From Glandiceps talaboti (Eukaryota; Hemichordata; Enteropneusta; Spengelidae), in the NCBI RefSeq assembly GCF_964340395.1, contig NC_135550.1, positions 28,891,176 to 28,934,175 on the forward strand: a DNA stretch of 43,000 nt. Direction: 5' to 3'. This document shows, piece by piece, positions 33,121-42,862 of this stretch. The position numbers and the translations under genes were made by a program. The number at the start of each line of letters is the position of its first letter. The stretch's first letter is position 1. The notes under the pieces were generated by a model. That model was not told where the DNA came from. It saw only the letters and a list, made by a program, of their open reading frames with translations, and did not search any database.

Positions 33121-34447
33121 ATGAAATTACACAGAGGATTCACTCTTCTCCTTCTCTTCAAACTCACTCTTGGCGTTGAGTTCGTTTACGATGAGTTCCA
33201 AGATCCAGAAAGAGATGCTCTTTACTATGATACATTCCCCGATGATTTTATTTTCAGTTCTGCAACGTCAGCTTACCAAATCGAAGGAGCTTGGAACATA
33301 GACGGCAGAAAACCGAGTATCTGGGACACTCATGCACATATAGAAGGTAGAACGTACAATGGTGACAACGGAGACGTTGCATGTGACAGTTATCATAAAT
33401 ATAAAGTTGACGTTGCTCTCATGGTAGAGTTAGGACTGGAGTATTACCGGTTTTCTATCTCTTGGTCACGTGTTCTACCAGATGGCACCATCAATAACGT
33501 CAACGAACTTGGTATACAGTACTACAACAACTTGATTGATGAACTTTTGGCGAACGGAATACAACCCATGGTAACATTGTACCATTGGGATCTGCCTCAA
33601 GCTTTAAATGACAGTTATGAAGGATGGATAGGCGAAGACATAATAAGTGACTTTAATGACTATGCAGATTTATGCTTCAACAGATTTGGTGATCGTGTAA
33701 AGATTTGGATCACCTTCAATGAGCCATGGATCGTTGCCTTATTGGGCTATGAAAGTGGTAGTTTCGCACCTGGTGTCGTTGCACCTGGCCCTATTCCTTA
33801 CCTTGTTGCCCATCATTTGATCAAGGCCCATGCAGAAGCCTGGCACACTTACAATAACAAATACAGAAGTACCCAGAAAGGCATGGTGGGAATAACTCTG
33901 AACTCTGACTGGAATGAACCATACGACCCAACTGATGCTAACCATGTTGCTGCATCGGAACAAGCCATGCAGTTTGCCATGGGATGGTTTGGTCACCCAG
34001 TATTCAAAAATGGCGATTATCCTGAAATCATGAAAACCAGGATAGCTAAAATAAGTGCAGAACAAGGATACAACCAGTCTCGACTACCCGAATTCACGGA
34101 TGAAGAGAAACTCTTTATCGCGAAGACCGGAGATTTCTTAGGACTTAATCACTACAGCACAAATTATGTTGTAAATGCTGATAGCGATGACTATAGTTTA
34201 CCACCATATTGGGGGAAGGATAGCAACATTCCATCCTGGAAGGAAGAAAGCTGGCCAACATCGGGATCAAGTTGGTTGAAACCAGTGCCTTGGGGTATTA
34301 GAGGAATACTGAACTGGATCCACAATGAATATGATGGCATCGAGTCCTACGTCACAGAAAATGGAGTGTCAACTAAGGATGTGTATGAATTGAATGACGA
34401 AAGCAGAATCAAATATTATAAATCATACATGAACGAAGTCTTAAAAG
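33121..34447 (+). CDS. GH1 gene 1, exon 1
   Basis: Holds the signal peptide, most of the (beta/alpha)8 barrel and both catalytic glutamates. The donor AAAAG|GTAAAG is one base into a codon. Without splicing the frame would run on only to 34509 and lack the last barrel segment. Confidence 0.9.
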
Positions 34448-35062
34448 GTAAAGTGATATATTACGTTGACGAATTCTATGTTTTCAAGACAACTGAACGA
34501 GGGATATAAAACTGTTAAATGACAGCATTGAAATTACTGTATGTGACAACAATTATGACAGTAGCAGCAATATAACTCAGCACATTGAATGACATGATTG
34601 AACCACAGTATGACAGCAAACTTGTAGGTTTATCATTAAGTAAAATGCACTCTGGCAAGGTTGTAAGTACTAGAACTGAATATGTCAAAAAAAGTCTATC
34701 TGAAAGGTTCGGTAGTTTAGGTTGGGAAAATATATTGCAATCAGTGCAGGATTTATTACGATACTCCTTTTGTGTTTTCTTTTTCAGCTGTCAAGATCGA
34801 TGGCGTGAACTGCAAAGGGTACACAGCATGGTCACTTATGGACAACTTCGAATGGGGGTCGGGATATAGTGAACGTTTCGGGATGCATTACGTCAACTTT
34901 ACAGACGATGACCGTCCACGCCAAGCCAAAAATTCAGCTTTATTTTTAGCTCAAATCGTCAAAGATCATGGTTTTATAGATCCAGCAACGGGTGGAAGCA
35001 GTTACGTCACAGCGACAGCTATCGTAACCGTTCTAGCATTTGTATTAGCAAAGATTTTGTAA
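33121..35062 (+). CDS. GH1 gene 1: secreted/GPI-anchored family 1 beta-glycosidase
   Basis: Exons 33121-34447 and 34788-35062 give 533 residues, the usual length of a one-domain GH1 enzyme (retaining beta-glucosidase, lactase-like or myrosinase-like). Seen: signal peptide MKLHRGFTLLLLFKLTLG; N-terminal GH1 signature FIFSSATSAYQIEGAW (glucose-binding Gln and Glu); YHWDLPQAL; acid/base Glu201 in TFNEPW; NHYSTNY; nucleophile Glu413 in SYVTENGVS; WSLMDNFEWGSGYSERFG. The C-terminus (DPATGGSSYVTATAIVTV then a hydrophobic end) looks like a GPI-attachment signal. The 340-bp intron is phase 1 (AAAG|GTAAAG, TTTTTCAG|CTG). The ATG at 33121 is preferred to the in-frame one at 33085 because the signal peptide starts there. 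Substrate cannot be told from sequence; digestion of plant or algal beta-glucosides is a family-based guess. Confidence 0.92.
34788..35062 (+). CDS. GH1 gene 1, exon 2
   Basis: Acceptor TTTTCTTTTTCAG|CTGTC. Starts AVKIDGVNCKGYTAWSLMDN, includes the conserved FEWGSGYSERFG motif and ends with the GPI-like hydrophobic tail and TAA. Confidence 0.9.
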
Positions 35063-35272
35063 AGTGTTGCTACTATTGAGCAAGATTTTCATAAACGTCT
35101 GTTCATATTTCATGTTTACTATACTGATTATTAAGTGACGAATGCAATAATTAGAACACTTTTATACCTTCAAAATATTTCCTCAGACTTGTCATCATCT
35201 GATCATTGTTATTAACATAAGTCTAATATTTATCTGGGGTGTTGAATGACGTATTGTATATAAATTCAACTG

Positions 35273-35278
35273 AATAAA
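35273..35278 (+). terminator. Polyadenylation signal of GH1 gene 1
   Basis: AATAAA 210 bp after the stop codon, the first in the 3' flank. Confidence 0.5.
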
Positions 35279-35342
35279 CGCTCCGGGATATAAAAACAGC
35301 ACTAGTTCATGCTTTTTCCGTGTTTTTGTTGTTGCCATACCT

Positions 35343-35459
<117 letters not shown>

Positions 35460-35769
35460 AATTTATATTTATAAAACGCAACATATATGAAGGATCTCAT
35501 CACAATACTTTAGTCAGATCAGGACTATTTTACACATAATATTTTGTCACATAGAGTGTAAAATTGCAAAGCCAAAAATATGCATGGATGGGGAGGAATG
35601 TTACGTTGAAAATGAAATGTTTACTAGGGTCACTTTGGCTTTCTCCATTGATCTTGGGGCGTGACTTTAAGAAGGCAATGTTAAGATATAAAACACCAAC
35701 ACCCCTCCCCCTGGTTAAACACGACCAACCCTATAACATTTCAATTTGTACAAGACTGTTTGCGTCTTT

Positions 35770-36105
35770 TAACGTCACGCGCTGTGAGAAGAAATATTTC
35801 CTGATATCGAGTCAGTCACTAGATTTTGCGAATTCCTCTTATCCTGATGGTTTCACGATGCTTAACTCGACTTATAGTCCCCTGGCAATTTTGTCAAATC
35901 CCTTGATGAACCGAAAGACTTGAATCAAGTCGCCTCTCCTCCTTCTTTCTTCCAATGTAATGTATGCAAATTGTCTTCAGTCTATCCGGCAATTTACAAT
36001 TCTCAGTTTTGGAATCAGCTTTGAATTTTTTCTAATATGTCAATGGTCTTTTCATAGCGTGGGTTTAAAAAAATGGATGCCATGTTCGGTGTACCAGCTA
36101 ATGTA
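35770..36105 (-). pseudogene. Decayed C-terminal tail of a non-LTR retrotransposon reverse transcriptase
   Basis: Read on the minus strand across frameshifts and stops, the segment gives in order PRYEKTIDILEKIQ, LHTLEERRRRGDLIQVFRF, IKGFDKI, KHRETIRIRGIRKI and LDIRKYFFSQRV. This order (LEKIQ, then L..RR.RGDLI..F, then LD.RK.FFSQRV) is the familiar C-terminal part of reverse transcriptases of CR1/Jockey-like LINEs. The upstream catalytic domain is absent and stops are many, so it is a dead fragment. The plus-strand frame 35564-35923 is its antisense shadow. Confidence 0.75.
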
Positions 36106-36370
36106 ACCCCCCCCCCCCCCATCCCTCCTGTCATCTAATTCTGAGCTCGAGATATTGATTCAGTGATTGGTTGACCGATTATTTAATTAGGTAATGCATA
36201 ATTATGTATGATTAATCAGCATGTTAAGAGTACATGTCAAATGTCAATATGTAAATTACTCTACGTTCACACCTTTGCCGTAATCGGCTAGGCATGACAA
36301 CAGTAACTCGCGTGTATACGCGTTTCCCATTCTCGCAAACCAGAGCTGTTATTTCTTCCGCTACACTTCG

Positions 36371-36380
36371 AAATAAAAGG
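36371..36380 (+). promoter_or_regulatory. Possible TATA-like box
   Basis: AAATAAAAGG, 27 bp before the ATG of the small ORF at 36407, with a locally CpG-rich flank. A TATA box this near an ATG would leave almost no 5' UTR, so the link is tentative. Confidence 0.2.
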
Positions 36381-36406
36381 GGACGGCGCGTTGTGGTTTT
36401 GCGACG

Positions 36407-36670
36407 ATGGCGTTTCCTGACATCGCCATAAACTTGACACGAAACAGAATGGTGATTAAAATAACAAACCTACCCGTTGACTGCATCATGGAAATGGTAT
36501 CGAAGCTTTCGTTAATTATCAAGGAGTGGTCTGGAGGAAGATGTCCCCCTCTCCGTCATATTTTGTCCTCAATTTTCACGACCTTTCTAGTAGTGACACA
36601 GTTTGTTGCTTCACTCCTCATAATTGCTGAACATCTGCTTGTTATTTCCATGATTACTGGTCAGGTGTAG
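36407..36670 (+). CDS. Possible small membrane-protein ORF (87 aa)
   Basis: Not recognised. ATG in good context (GCGACGATGG) opens a frame MAFPDIAINLTRNRMVIKIT with a C-terminal hydrophobic segment (IFTTFLVVTQFVASLLIIAE) and a TAG at 36668-36670. An ACTGGTCAG|GTGTAG site at its end could also be a donor, making this a first exon. It lies in a CpG-richer patch between the GH1 genes. No homologue is known to me; a chance ORF is equally likely. Confidence 0.25.
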   Translation: MAFPDIAINLTRNRMVIKITNLPVDCIMEMVSKLSLIIKEWSGGRCPPLRHILSSIFTTFLVVTQFVASLLIIAEHLLVISMITGQV

Positions 36671-37202
36671 CAAGCCTTTTTTCTTTTTGCGTCGGACCAA
36701 ATATGACGTTACGAACTTTGATGTTCCCTCTGATTCAACAAAATGTAACAAGAAATAGTGCCCCTAACATTCCGGTAAGGTGAAATGCTGTTGGTATTTG
36801 GATTTTCGTCTGGAGTTCCTCAAAAGCTAATGTCACAAATTCGAAATGAAAAAATCAATAAGCCAAATTCCGAAATTATATTTAATTCGAAATTGGATCG
36901 CTTAGGGAGCCTTCAGTATTTACAAGGGGGAGGGTCGGAGGAAATCACACATGGTCTGTTAACTAAAACATGACCCTCCCTCATTCTACATTTGTAAAAA
37001 GTGACCCTTCCCTTTGTCCCATTTTGTAAAACATGACCCTCCCCATGACAACTGCATATACTGAACGTTAATCAATATTCCCATTATATGTATACATACA
37101 AATTAAATGATTTTGACTTTGTATGAGAAAGCAATATTTGTACATATAAAGTGACAAACAGTAAAAGACTGGCTAGTTACCTTAAGTTCCCTCATATCAT
37201 TG

Positions 37203-37238
<36 letters not shown>
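37203..37238. repeat. (CAT)n microsatellite
   Basis: Trinucleotide tract inside the Harbinger-like element. Confidence 0.95.
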
Positions 37239-37349
37239 CGTTCACCTTCAGTATTGCCATTATCAGTGTCACTCTAATCTGACTCACTGGTACTACTTGA
37301 GTCAGTACATGTATCACTGTCCGTGTTCTCTATTACATTTAAAACTAAA

Positions 37350-37353
37350 TCAT

Positions 37354-37403
<50 letters not shown>
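37350..37403. repeat. (CAT)n microsatellite
   Basis: A second CAT tract, about 110 bp after the first, in the same element. It gives a spurious poly-His frame. Confidence 0.95.
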
Positions 37404-38160
37404 CTGCTACCATCGCCATCATATTTTAACAACAACATTCACGTACAGTGTGAGTGAGACGGGTACATTCAACAAAATGCATCGTTTTATAAAACAATTT
37501 TCTTACAATATATGTATTTTACTTTTTGTATTTTGGCATGTAAAGTACTCGTAAAAATAAATGTTGAGTGCTCATCCCATTTTTTCATCTCATAACACAA
37601 AACAAATTGACAATAATCGAATCTTCAATTTGGTCACAAAACTATGGATTGTAAAATGTGACCCTCCCCAAATATTGTAATGCAAAATATGGCCCTCCTC
37701 CAAGAACAGGTTTGTAAAATGTGACCCACCCCCGATTCCTCCGGCCCTCCCTCTTGTAAATACTGAAGGCTCCCTTAACACAAATTGGTCGATTAAAGTG
37801 ACGACAACATAACGAATTATTCCATCTCTAGATAGATTAGGACTCATGGTAGGATGTCACTTGGTCGACGTTAGTCATGGACCCATTACATGCACAGTAC
37901 AGAGTACAAACTACAGAATTTCAACATGTAACTTGACTATAGAGAGGTGTCCTTTTCCCCCGACAATGAGTGTACAGCACTGGGGATTGGGGTGGGGCAT
38001 AATTCACTTCAATTCAGGCCAGTTCAGTTTGCATGATTGACTTTTACACCAAGGGTAGCATCGGTGGTACATGGTACACAAATACTAGTAGCTCATAGAT
38101 AGCTGGTTTAGGAAGAACATATTATGATTGATGATGTATTCAATAGCGAAATGATTGATT

Positions 38161-38253
38161 GGATTCCGATTGGATAGACAGTTTGCTGTCTGGATTCTGA
38201 TTGGATAGACAGTTTGCTGTCTGGATTCTGATTGGATAGACAGTTTGCTGTCT
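38161..38253. repeat. 31-bp tandem repeat, three copies
   Basis: GGATTCTGATTGGATAGACA-type unit at 38161, 38192 and 38223. Each carries the small hairpin GACAG-TTTG-CTGTC. Confidence 0.95.
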
Positions 38254-38317
38254 GAAAGAGATGTTATATTAAATCAAGCGTTGCAGTCATCGTCATAATG
38301 AATCAACTCAGCACTGA

Positions 38318-38396
38318 ATCAATCAATCAATCAATCGGTCGATCGATCGATCAACCTGACCTGAAAATCTATCGATCGATCGAATGGATATATTGT
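38318..38396. repeat. AATC/ATCG tetranucleotide stretch
   Basis: (AATC)n passes into (GATC)n, then after 20 bp more (ATCG)n. Short and irregular. Confidence 0.8.
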
Positions 38397-38482
38397 TTAA
38401 TCGAATCGACCACAAACAGATATTGGCAAATCAAATAGTTGATGATTGATACTGTAAGTCTAACATAATTTGCTAGACTGTC

Positions 38483-38699
38483 GACAGTCGTTCGTGCCTT
38501 TTTGCTACGTTTTATCTAAAACTAAAGTCGTTGCCTCGCTCCGATCCGGATCAATACTATAACCACGTACTGATCAGCGAGTGAAACATGCCTCCGGCAA
38601 TCGTATTTCCTATCAGTACGCATTAGTATCCAGTGCTACGGAGCGAGGCGACGACTTTGATTTAGATGAAACGTAGCAAAAAGGGCACGAACGACTGTC
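38483..38699. mobile_element. Inverted-repeat element, arms about 61 bp
   Basis: GACAGTCGTTCGTGCC...GCCTCGCTCCG (38483-38543) is mirrored at 38639-38699 with a handful of mismatches; the loop is about 95 bp. Looks like a MITE or fold-back element. No clear target duplication seen. Confidence 0.6.
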
Positions 38700-39149
38700 T
38701 AAATGTTAACAAAATAATCAAATTCCACATTTTGACCTTTAGGCCTACCTGGTCTTCTCCATAAATTAGTTCTAAGTTGTTGTTTTTCACTTCACGTGTA
38801 CACATTGTGGCGGTGTACTGATACAAAAATGCACATATATCGACATAAGTGGTCTCCTTATCAGTAACAGCTGATTGGTCGAGACGAGATTCTTAAACAA
38901 ACCACCTTGCTGCGTTTGCTATAAAGTGCTATTGCCACCCTGTCGATGCATGACATCCGGGCAATTACTATTGATTAATATGGAAGTGTGTACCAAAACT
39001 AAGCTATGCCACGAATATCGTACATGTTAATTTGACCTTAGAGCTGTACATCAAACAGAAAAGTTCACAGGGCACAATACATTAACAAAACAGTCAACTC
39101 AACATTGGAAAGGTATAGTTGGAATAATTCAGCTACCAATCCTAGCATC
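38700..39149. other. Upstream region of GH1 gene 2
   Basis: Presumed promoter. A TATA-like GCTATAAAGTGC lies near 38920-38931, about 220 bp before the ATG. The sequence does not resemble the upstream region of GH1 gene 1, so the duplicated unit begins near the start codon. Confidence 0.3.
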
Positions 39150-40476
39150 ATGAAAGTGCACAGAGGATTCACTCTTCTCCTTCTCTTCAAACTCACTCTT
39201 GGTGTTGAGTTCGTTTACGATGAGTTCCAAGATCCAGAAAGAGATGCTCTTTACTATGATACATTCCCCGACGATTTTATCTTCAGTTCCGCAACGTCAG
39301 CTTACCAAATCGAAGGAGCTTGGGACGTTGATGGAAGAGAGCCGAGTATCTGGGACACTCATGCGCATACTGATGGCAAAACCTATAACGGTGACAACGG
39401 AGACGTTGCATGTGACAGTTACCACAAATACGAAGTTGACGTTGCTCTCATGGTAGATTTAGGACTGGAGTATTACCGGTTTTCTATCTCTTGGTCACGT
39501 GTTCTACCAGATGGCACCATCAATAACGTCAACGAACTTGGTATACAGTACTACAACAACTTGATTGATGAACTTCTAGCGAACGGAATACAACCCATGG
39601 TAACATTGTACCATTGGGATCTGCCTCAAGCTTTAAATGACAGTTATGAAGGATGGATAGGCGAAGAGAGCATCAGCGACTTTAATGACTATGCAGATTT
39701 ATGCTTCGACAGATTTGGCGATCGTGTAAAGTACTGGATCACCTTTAATGAACCGTGGATCGTTGCTTTACTGGGATATGAAAGTGGTGTTTTCGCACCT
39801 GGTGTCGTTGCTCCCGGTCATATTCCTTACCTTGTTGCCCATCATTTGATCAAGGCCCATGCAGAAGCCTGGCACAATTACGATGACAACTACAGAAGTA
39901 CCCAGAAAGGCATGGTTGGAATAACTCTTAACTCTGATTGGAGTGAACCACACGACCCAACTAATCCTGATCATGTAGCCGCATCGGAACAAGCCATGCA
40001 GTTTGCACTGGGTTGGTTTGGCCATCCGATCTACAAGAACGGTGATTATCCTGAAATCATGAAAACCAGAATAGCCAACATAAGTGCAGAACAAGGGTAC
40101 AACCAGTCTCGACTACCCGAATTTACAGAAGAAGAGAAACTCTTTATCGCGAATACCGGAGATTTCTATGGACTTAATCACTACAGCACGAATTATGTTG
40201 TAAATGCCGAAAGTCAAGACTATAGTTTACCAGGTTATTGGGGGAAGGATGTAAACATTCCGTCTTGGAAGGAAGAAAGCTGGCCAACATCAGGATCTGA
40301 TTGGTTGAAACCAGTGCCTTGGGGTATTAGAGGAATACTGAACTGGATCCATAATGAATATGATGGCATCGAGTCCTACGTCACAGAAAATGGAGTGTCA
40401 ACTAAGGATGTGTATGAATTGAATGACGAAAGCAGAATCAAATATTTTAAGTCATACATGAATGAAGTATTAAAAG
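39150..40476 (+). CDS. GH1 gene 2, exon 1
   Basis: Exactly the length of exon 1 in gene 1 (1327 nt). Donor AAAAG|GTAACG, phase 1. An in-frame ATG at 39105 exists, but the signal peptide starts at 39150, and the upstream residues are not shared with gene 1. Confidence 0.9.
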
Positions 40477-41068
40477 GTAACGTATGAAAATGATATGTTT
40501 GCATTTTTCCTTCAAGTTTGTAACTCGTTAACGACAACCGTAAGCTGGCATGGCAACAACTGCGTCCGCAGCACCAGAACACCGTTACAAACAATCTCCA
40601 TTTAAATATTCAAAAGTCGAAAAACAAGTTCCAGGACACCTTTTGATAGTGACATGACGATTTCTCAGAAACAAAATATCGCAAATGTTTTCAGAACGGC
40701 AAATACCTAGGGTTATTGAAATACTTTGCAATCGCTGGACTAGGCTTGTTCAAACTATGACGACTTTCGTGTTTTCTTTTTCAGCTGTCAAGATCGATGG
40801 CGTGAACTGCAAAGGGTACACAGCATGGTCACTTATGGACAACTTCGAATGGGGTGCAGGATACAGCGAACGTTTCGGGATGCATTATGTCAATTTTACA
40901 GACGATGACCGTCCACGCGAAGCCAAAAATTCAGCTTTATTGTTAGCTCAAATCATTAGCGATCATGGCTTTATAGACCCAGCAACGGGTGGAAGCAGTT
41001 ACATCACTGCGACAGCTATCGTAACCGTTCTAGCATTTGTATTAACACAGCTATCGTTACCGTTCTAG
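39150..41068 (+). CDS. GH1 gene 2: tandem paralogue, secreted/GPI-anchored family 1 beta-glycosidase
   Basis: Exons 39150-40476 and 40785-41068 give 536 residues. Same architecture as GH1 gene 1: signal peptide MKVHRGFTLLLLFKLTLG, FIFSSATSAYQIEGAW, YHWDLPQAL, acid/base Glu in TFNEPW, NHYSTNY, nucleophile Glu in SYVTENGVS, WSLMDNFEWGAGYSERFG. By my count about forty residues differ, many of them on loops (for example NIDGRK to DVDGRE, FLG to FYG next to NHYS). The 308-bp intron lies at the same place in the same phase. The last residues differ (TQLSLPF in place of AKIL) because a 35-bp array runs through the end of the gene. Active-site residues are intact. Substrate unknown; divergence may have changed specificity. 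Confidence 0.92.
40785..41068 (+). CDS. GH1 gene 2, exon 2
   Basis: Acceptor TTTTCTTTTTCAG|CTGTC, identical to that of gene 1. Nine nucleotides longer than its counterpart; the stop TAG (41066-41068) is supplied by the second unit of the 35-bp array. Confidence 0.88.
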
Positions 41069-41225
41069 TATTTGTATTAACACAGCTATCGTAACCGTTC
41101 TAGCATTTGTATTAACACAGCTATCGTAACCGTTCTAGTATTTGTATTAACACAGCTATCGTAACCGTTCTAGTATTTGTATTAACACAGCTATCGTAAC
41201 CGTTCTAGCATTTGTATTAACACAG
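41012..41225. repeat. 35-bp tandem array over the 3' end of GH1 gene 2
   Basis: ACAGCTATCGTAACCGTTCT-type unit starts at 41012, 41047, 41082, 41117, 41152 and 41187. Gene 1 has only one copy, inside its C-terminal codons. 35 is not a multiple of 3, so copy 2 is read in a new frame and ends the protein. Confidence 0.95.
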
Positions 41226-41583
41226 TTTTTGTGATCTTATTGCTATAGTTGCTTATCATGGATACCATGACATGCCACTAATTGTACTTTCCCTTTTAAT
41301 AAGATATTCCACAGTTGTGCTTTGTTAGGTATTAACACACATCTTGTAACAAGTCTTCTTCTAGCATAGATTTATTAGACAATGTATTTTAAACAATATA
41401 TCTTTATTTCAACTTTGTGAATCATTCCTAGTTTCATAGCAACGATGACATACTGAACAATTTACTTATTGTACTTAAATTCGACTCATTGCTGTCAATA
41501 GCCTATGATTTATGTATGGTCGCAATGTAATACATGTCATTTTACATGATTTGTAGTATGTGTTCGCTTTTTTATTGTTACCA

Positions 41584-41589
41584 AATAAA
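41584..41589 (+). terminator. Polyadenylation signal of GH1 gene 2
   Basis: AATAAA about 515 bp after the stop codon. Confidence 0.5.
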
Positions 41590-41928
41590 GCCCATATTTA
41601 CAGTGTACTAGTTATCGCCAACTCTTAATATTTAACATCTTTTATGAAGTGGGTGCGAGAAACCACAAAGCATGCACCGCAAGGTCACATCACTCCTAGT
41701 TTGACCGACACTCGAAGATTCTGATGATAAGAACAATGATGAAACCGAGTACCGAGGTATAGTCACAACCGACTTCACAGATACTACCCAACTGATACTT
41801 GGGTTGCACTCGATTCAAGAAGACACATTTGACGAATTAACCTGGATCCCAATAGATTCATAAGGAAGTGCACTCGTTTTATCTTCTTCATTTTTTCCCA
41901 AATCGAATTGAAAAAAATATGCATCTTA

Positions 41929-42330
41929 GGAAGCCTTCATTATTTATGACCTGGGGGGGGGGTCGGAGGAATTTTAAAAATCCATACAATTTGAGTAACC
42001 CCCACCCCCTGCCTGACTTGATATCTTTAAGTAACTCCCCCCCCCACCATTTTACAGTCATAACTGTTAATGGCGTTCTACAAACATTACACAAAGTGAG
42101 GTTGAGTGTTGCATTGACACACACACACACATACATACATACATACATACATACATACATACATACATACATACGTACGTACGTATACGTGCATACAAAC
42201 CAAACTTTTTATTTTGAAATTGAATTTCCTCATAATATGGTTGATGTAGTTTATTCATTTTGAGTACCCCCCTCTTATTGCTTAGCATTTTTTGAGTGAG
42301 CCCCCCCCCCCCCCGGTCATAGGTAATGAC
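41929..42330. mobile_element. Second, decayed copy of the Harbinger-like family
   Basis: After TTA (41926-41928) the sequence GGAAGCCTTCATTATTTATG, then a G-tract and GTCGGAGGAA, matches the left end of the 36905 element. Internal units of the GAGTAACCCCC type and a C-tract followed by GGTCATAGGTAATGA (about 42301-42330) look like the degraded right end. Confidence 0.5.
42117..42186. repeat. (CA)n/(CATA)n microsatellite
   Basis: CA tract passing into CATA and then CGTA units, within the decayed Harbinger-like copy. Confidence 0.95.
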
Positions 42331-42654
42331 GATATGGCGAGCAAAGAAAAGGGACGAAGAGACAATGAGAGGTGGCACTCGGTAAAGGTGACTGTAACAA
42401 TTTGTATCTAGGTCTTAAATTCAGTCAGTGGTAGGTGTATCTCCAAGTTTGATAATTTCCCTAGACAGAATCTCAAGATGATCCAATAAACTAACAAGTA
42501 AGCTGGCTATCCTCCACGATTCCCAAAATTCATCGAATTTATTAAAGTGTTTACCGAAGTCCATATAGGCTACCGATCGACATACATGTAACAGGGGGCT
42601 TCTAGCCAGGTGTAACGTAAATGCAAGTATATATGTACCCCACTGAACGATCGT

Positions 42655-42862
42655 TGTATGTATGTATGTATGTATGTATGTATGTATGTATGTATGTATG
42701 TATGTATGTATGTATGTATGTATGTATGTATGTATGTATGGATGGATGGATGGATGGATGTATGTATGTATGTATGTATGTATGTATGTATGTATGTATG
42801 CATGTATGTATGTATGTATGTATGTATGTATGTATATGCATGCATGTGGGTGGGTGGGTGGG
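42655..42862. repeat. (TATG)n array with GATG and GTGG blocks
   Basis: About 180 bp of TATG, interrupted by a block of GATG units (42740-42759) and one CATG, followed by GTGG units (42846-42862). All long frames here are repeat artefacts. Confidence 0.95.

Larger units (their letters stand above)
36905..37774. mobile_element. PIF/Harbinger-like non-autonomous DNA transposon (870 bp)
   Basis: It begins GGGAGCCTTCAGTATTTACA and ends with the near-exact reverse complement (to CTGAAGGCTCCC); the terminal inverted repeats are about 42 bp. TTA flanks both ends (36902-36904 and 37775-37777), the target duplication (TWA) typical of PIF/Harbinger. Inside are several same-orientation units of the type TTGTAAAACATGACCCTCCC near both ends and two (CAT)n tracts. 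No transposase frame, so it needs a helper. Confidence 0.75.

Noticed and set aside
33739-34065. 108-codon minus-strand frames inside both GH1 genes (also 39768-40094)
   Set aside because: Antisense shadows of conserved coding DNA; they occur in both copies only because the genes are paralogues.
35564-35923. 119-codon plus-strand frame
   Set aside because: Antisense of the decayed reverse-transcriptase tail.
37297-37554. Poly-His open frame
   Set aside because: Produced by the (CAT)n tract inside the transposon.
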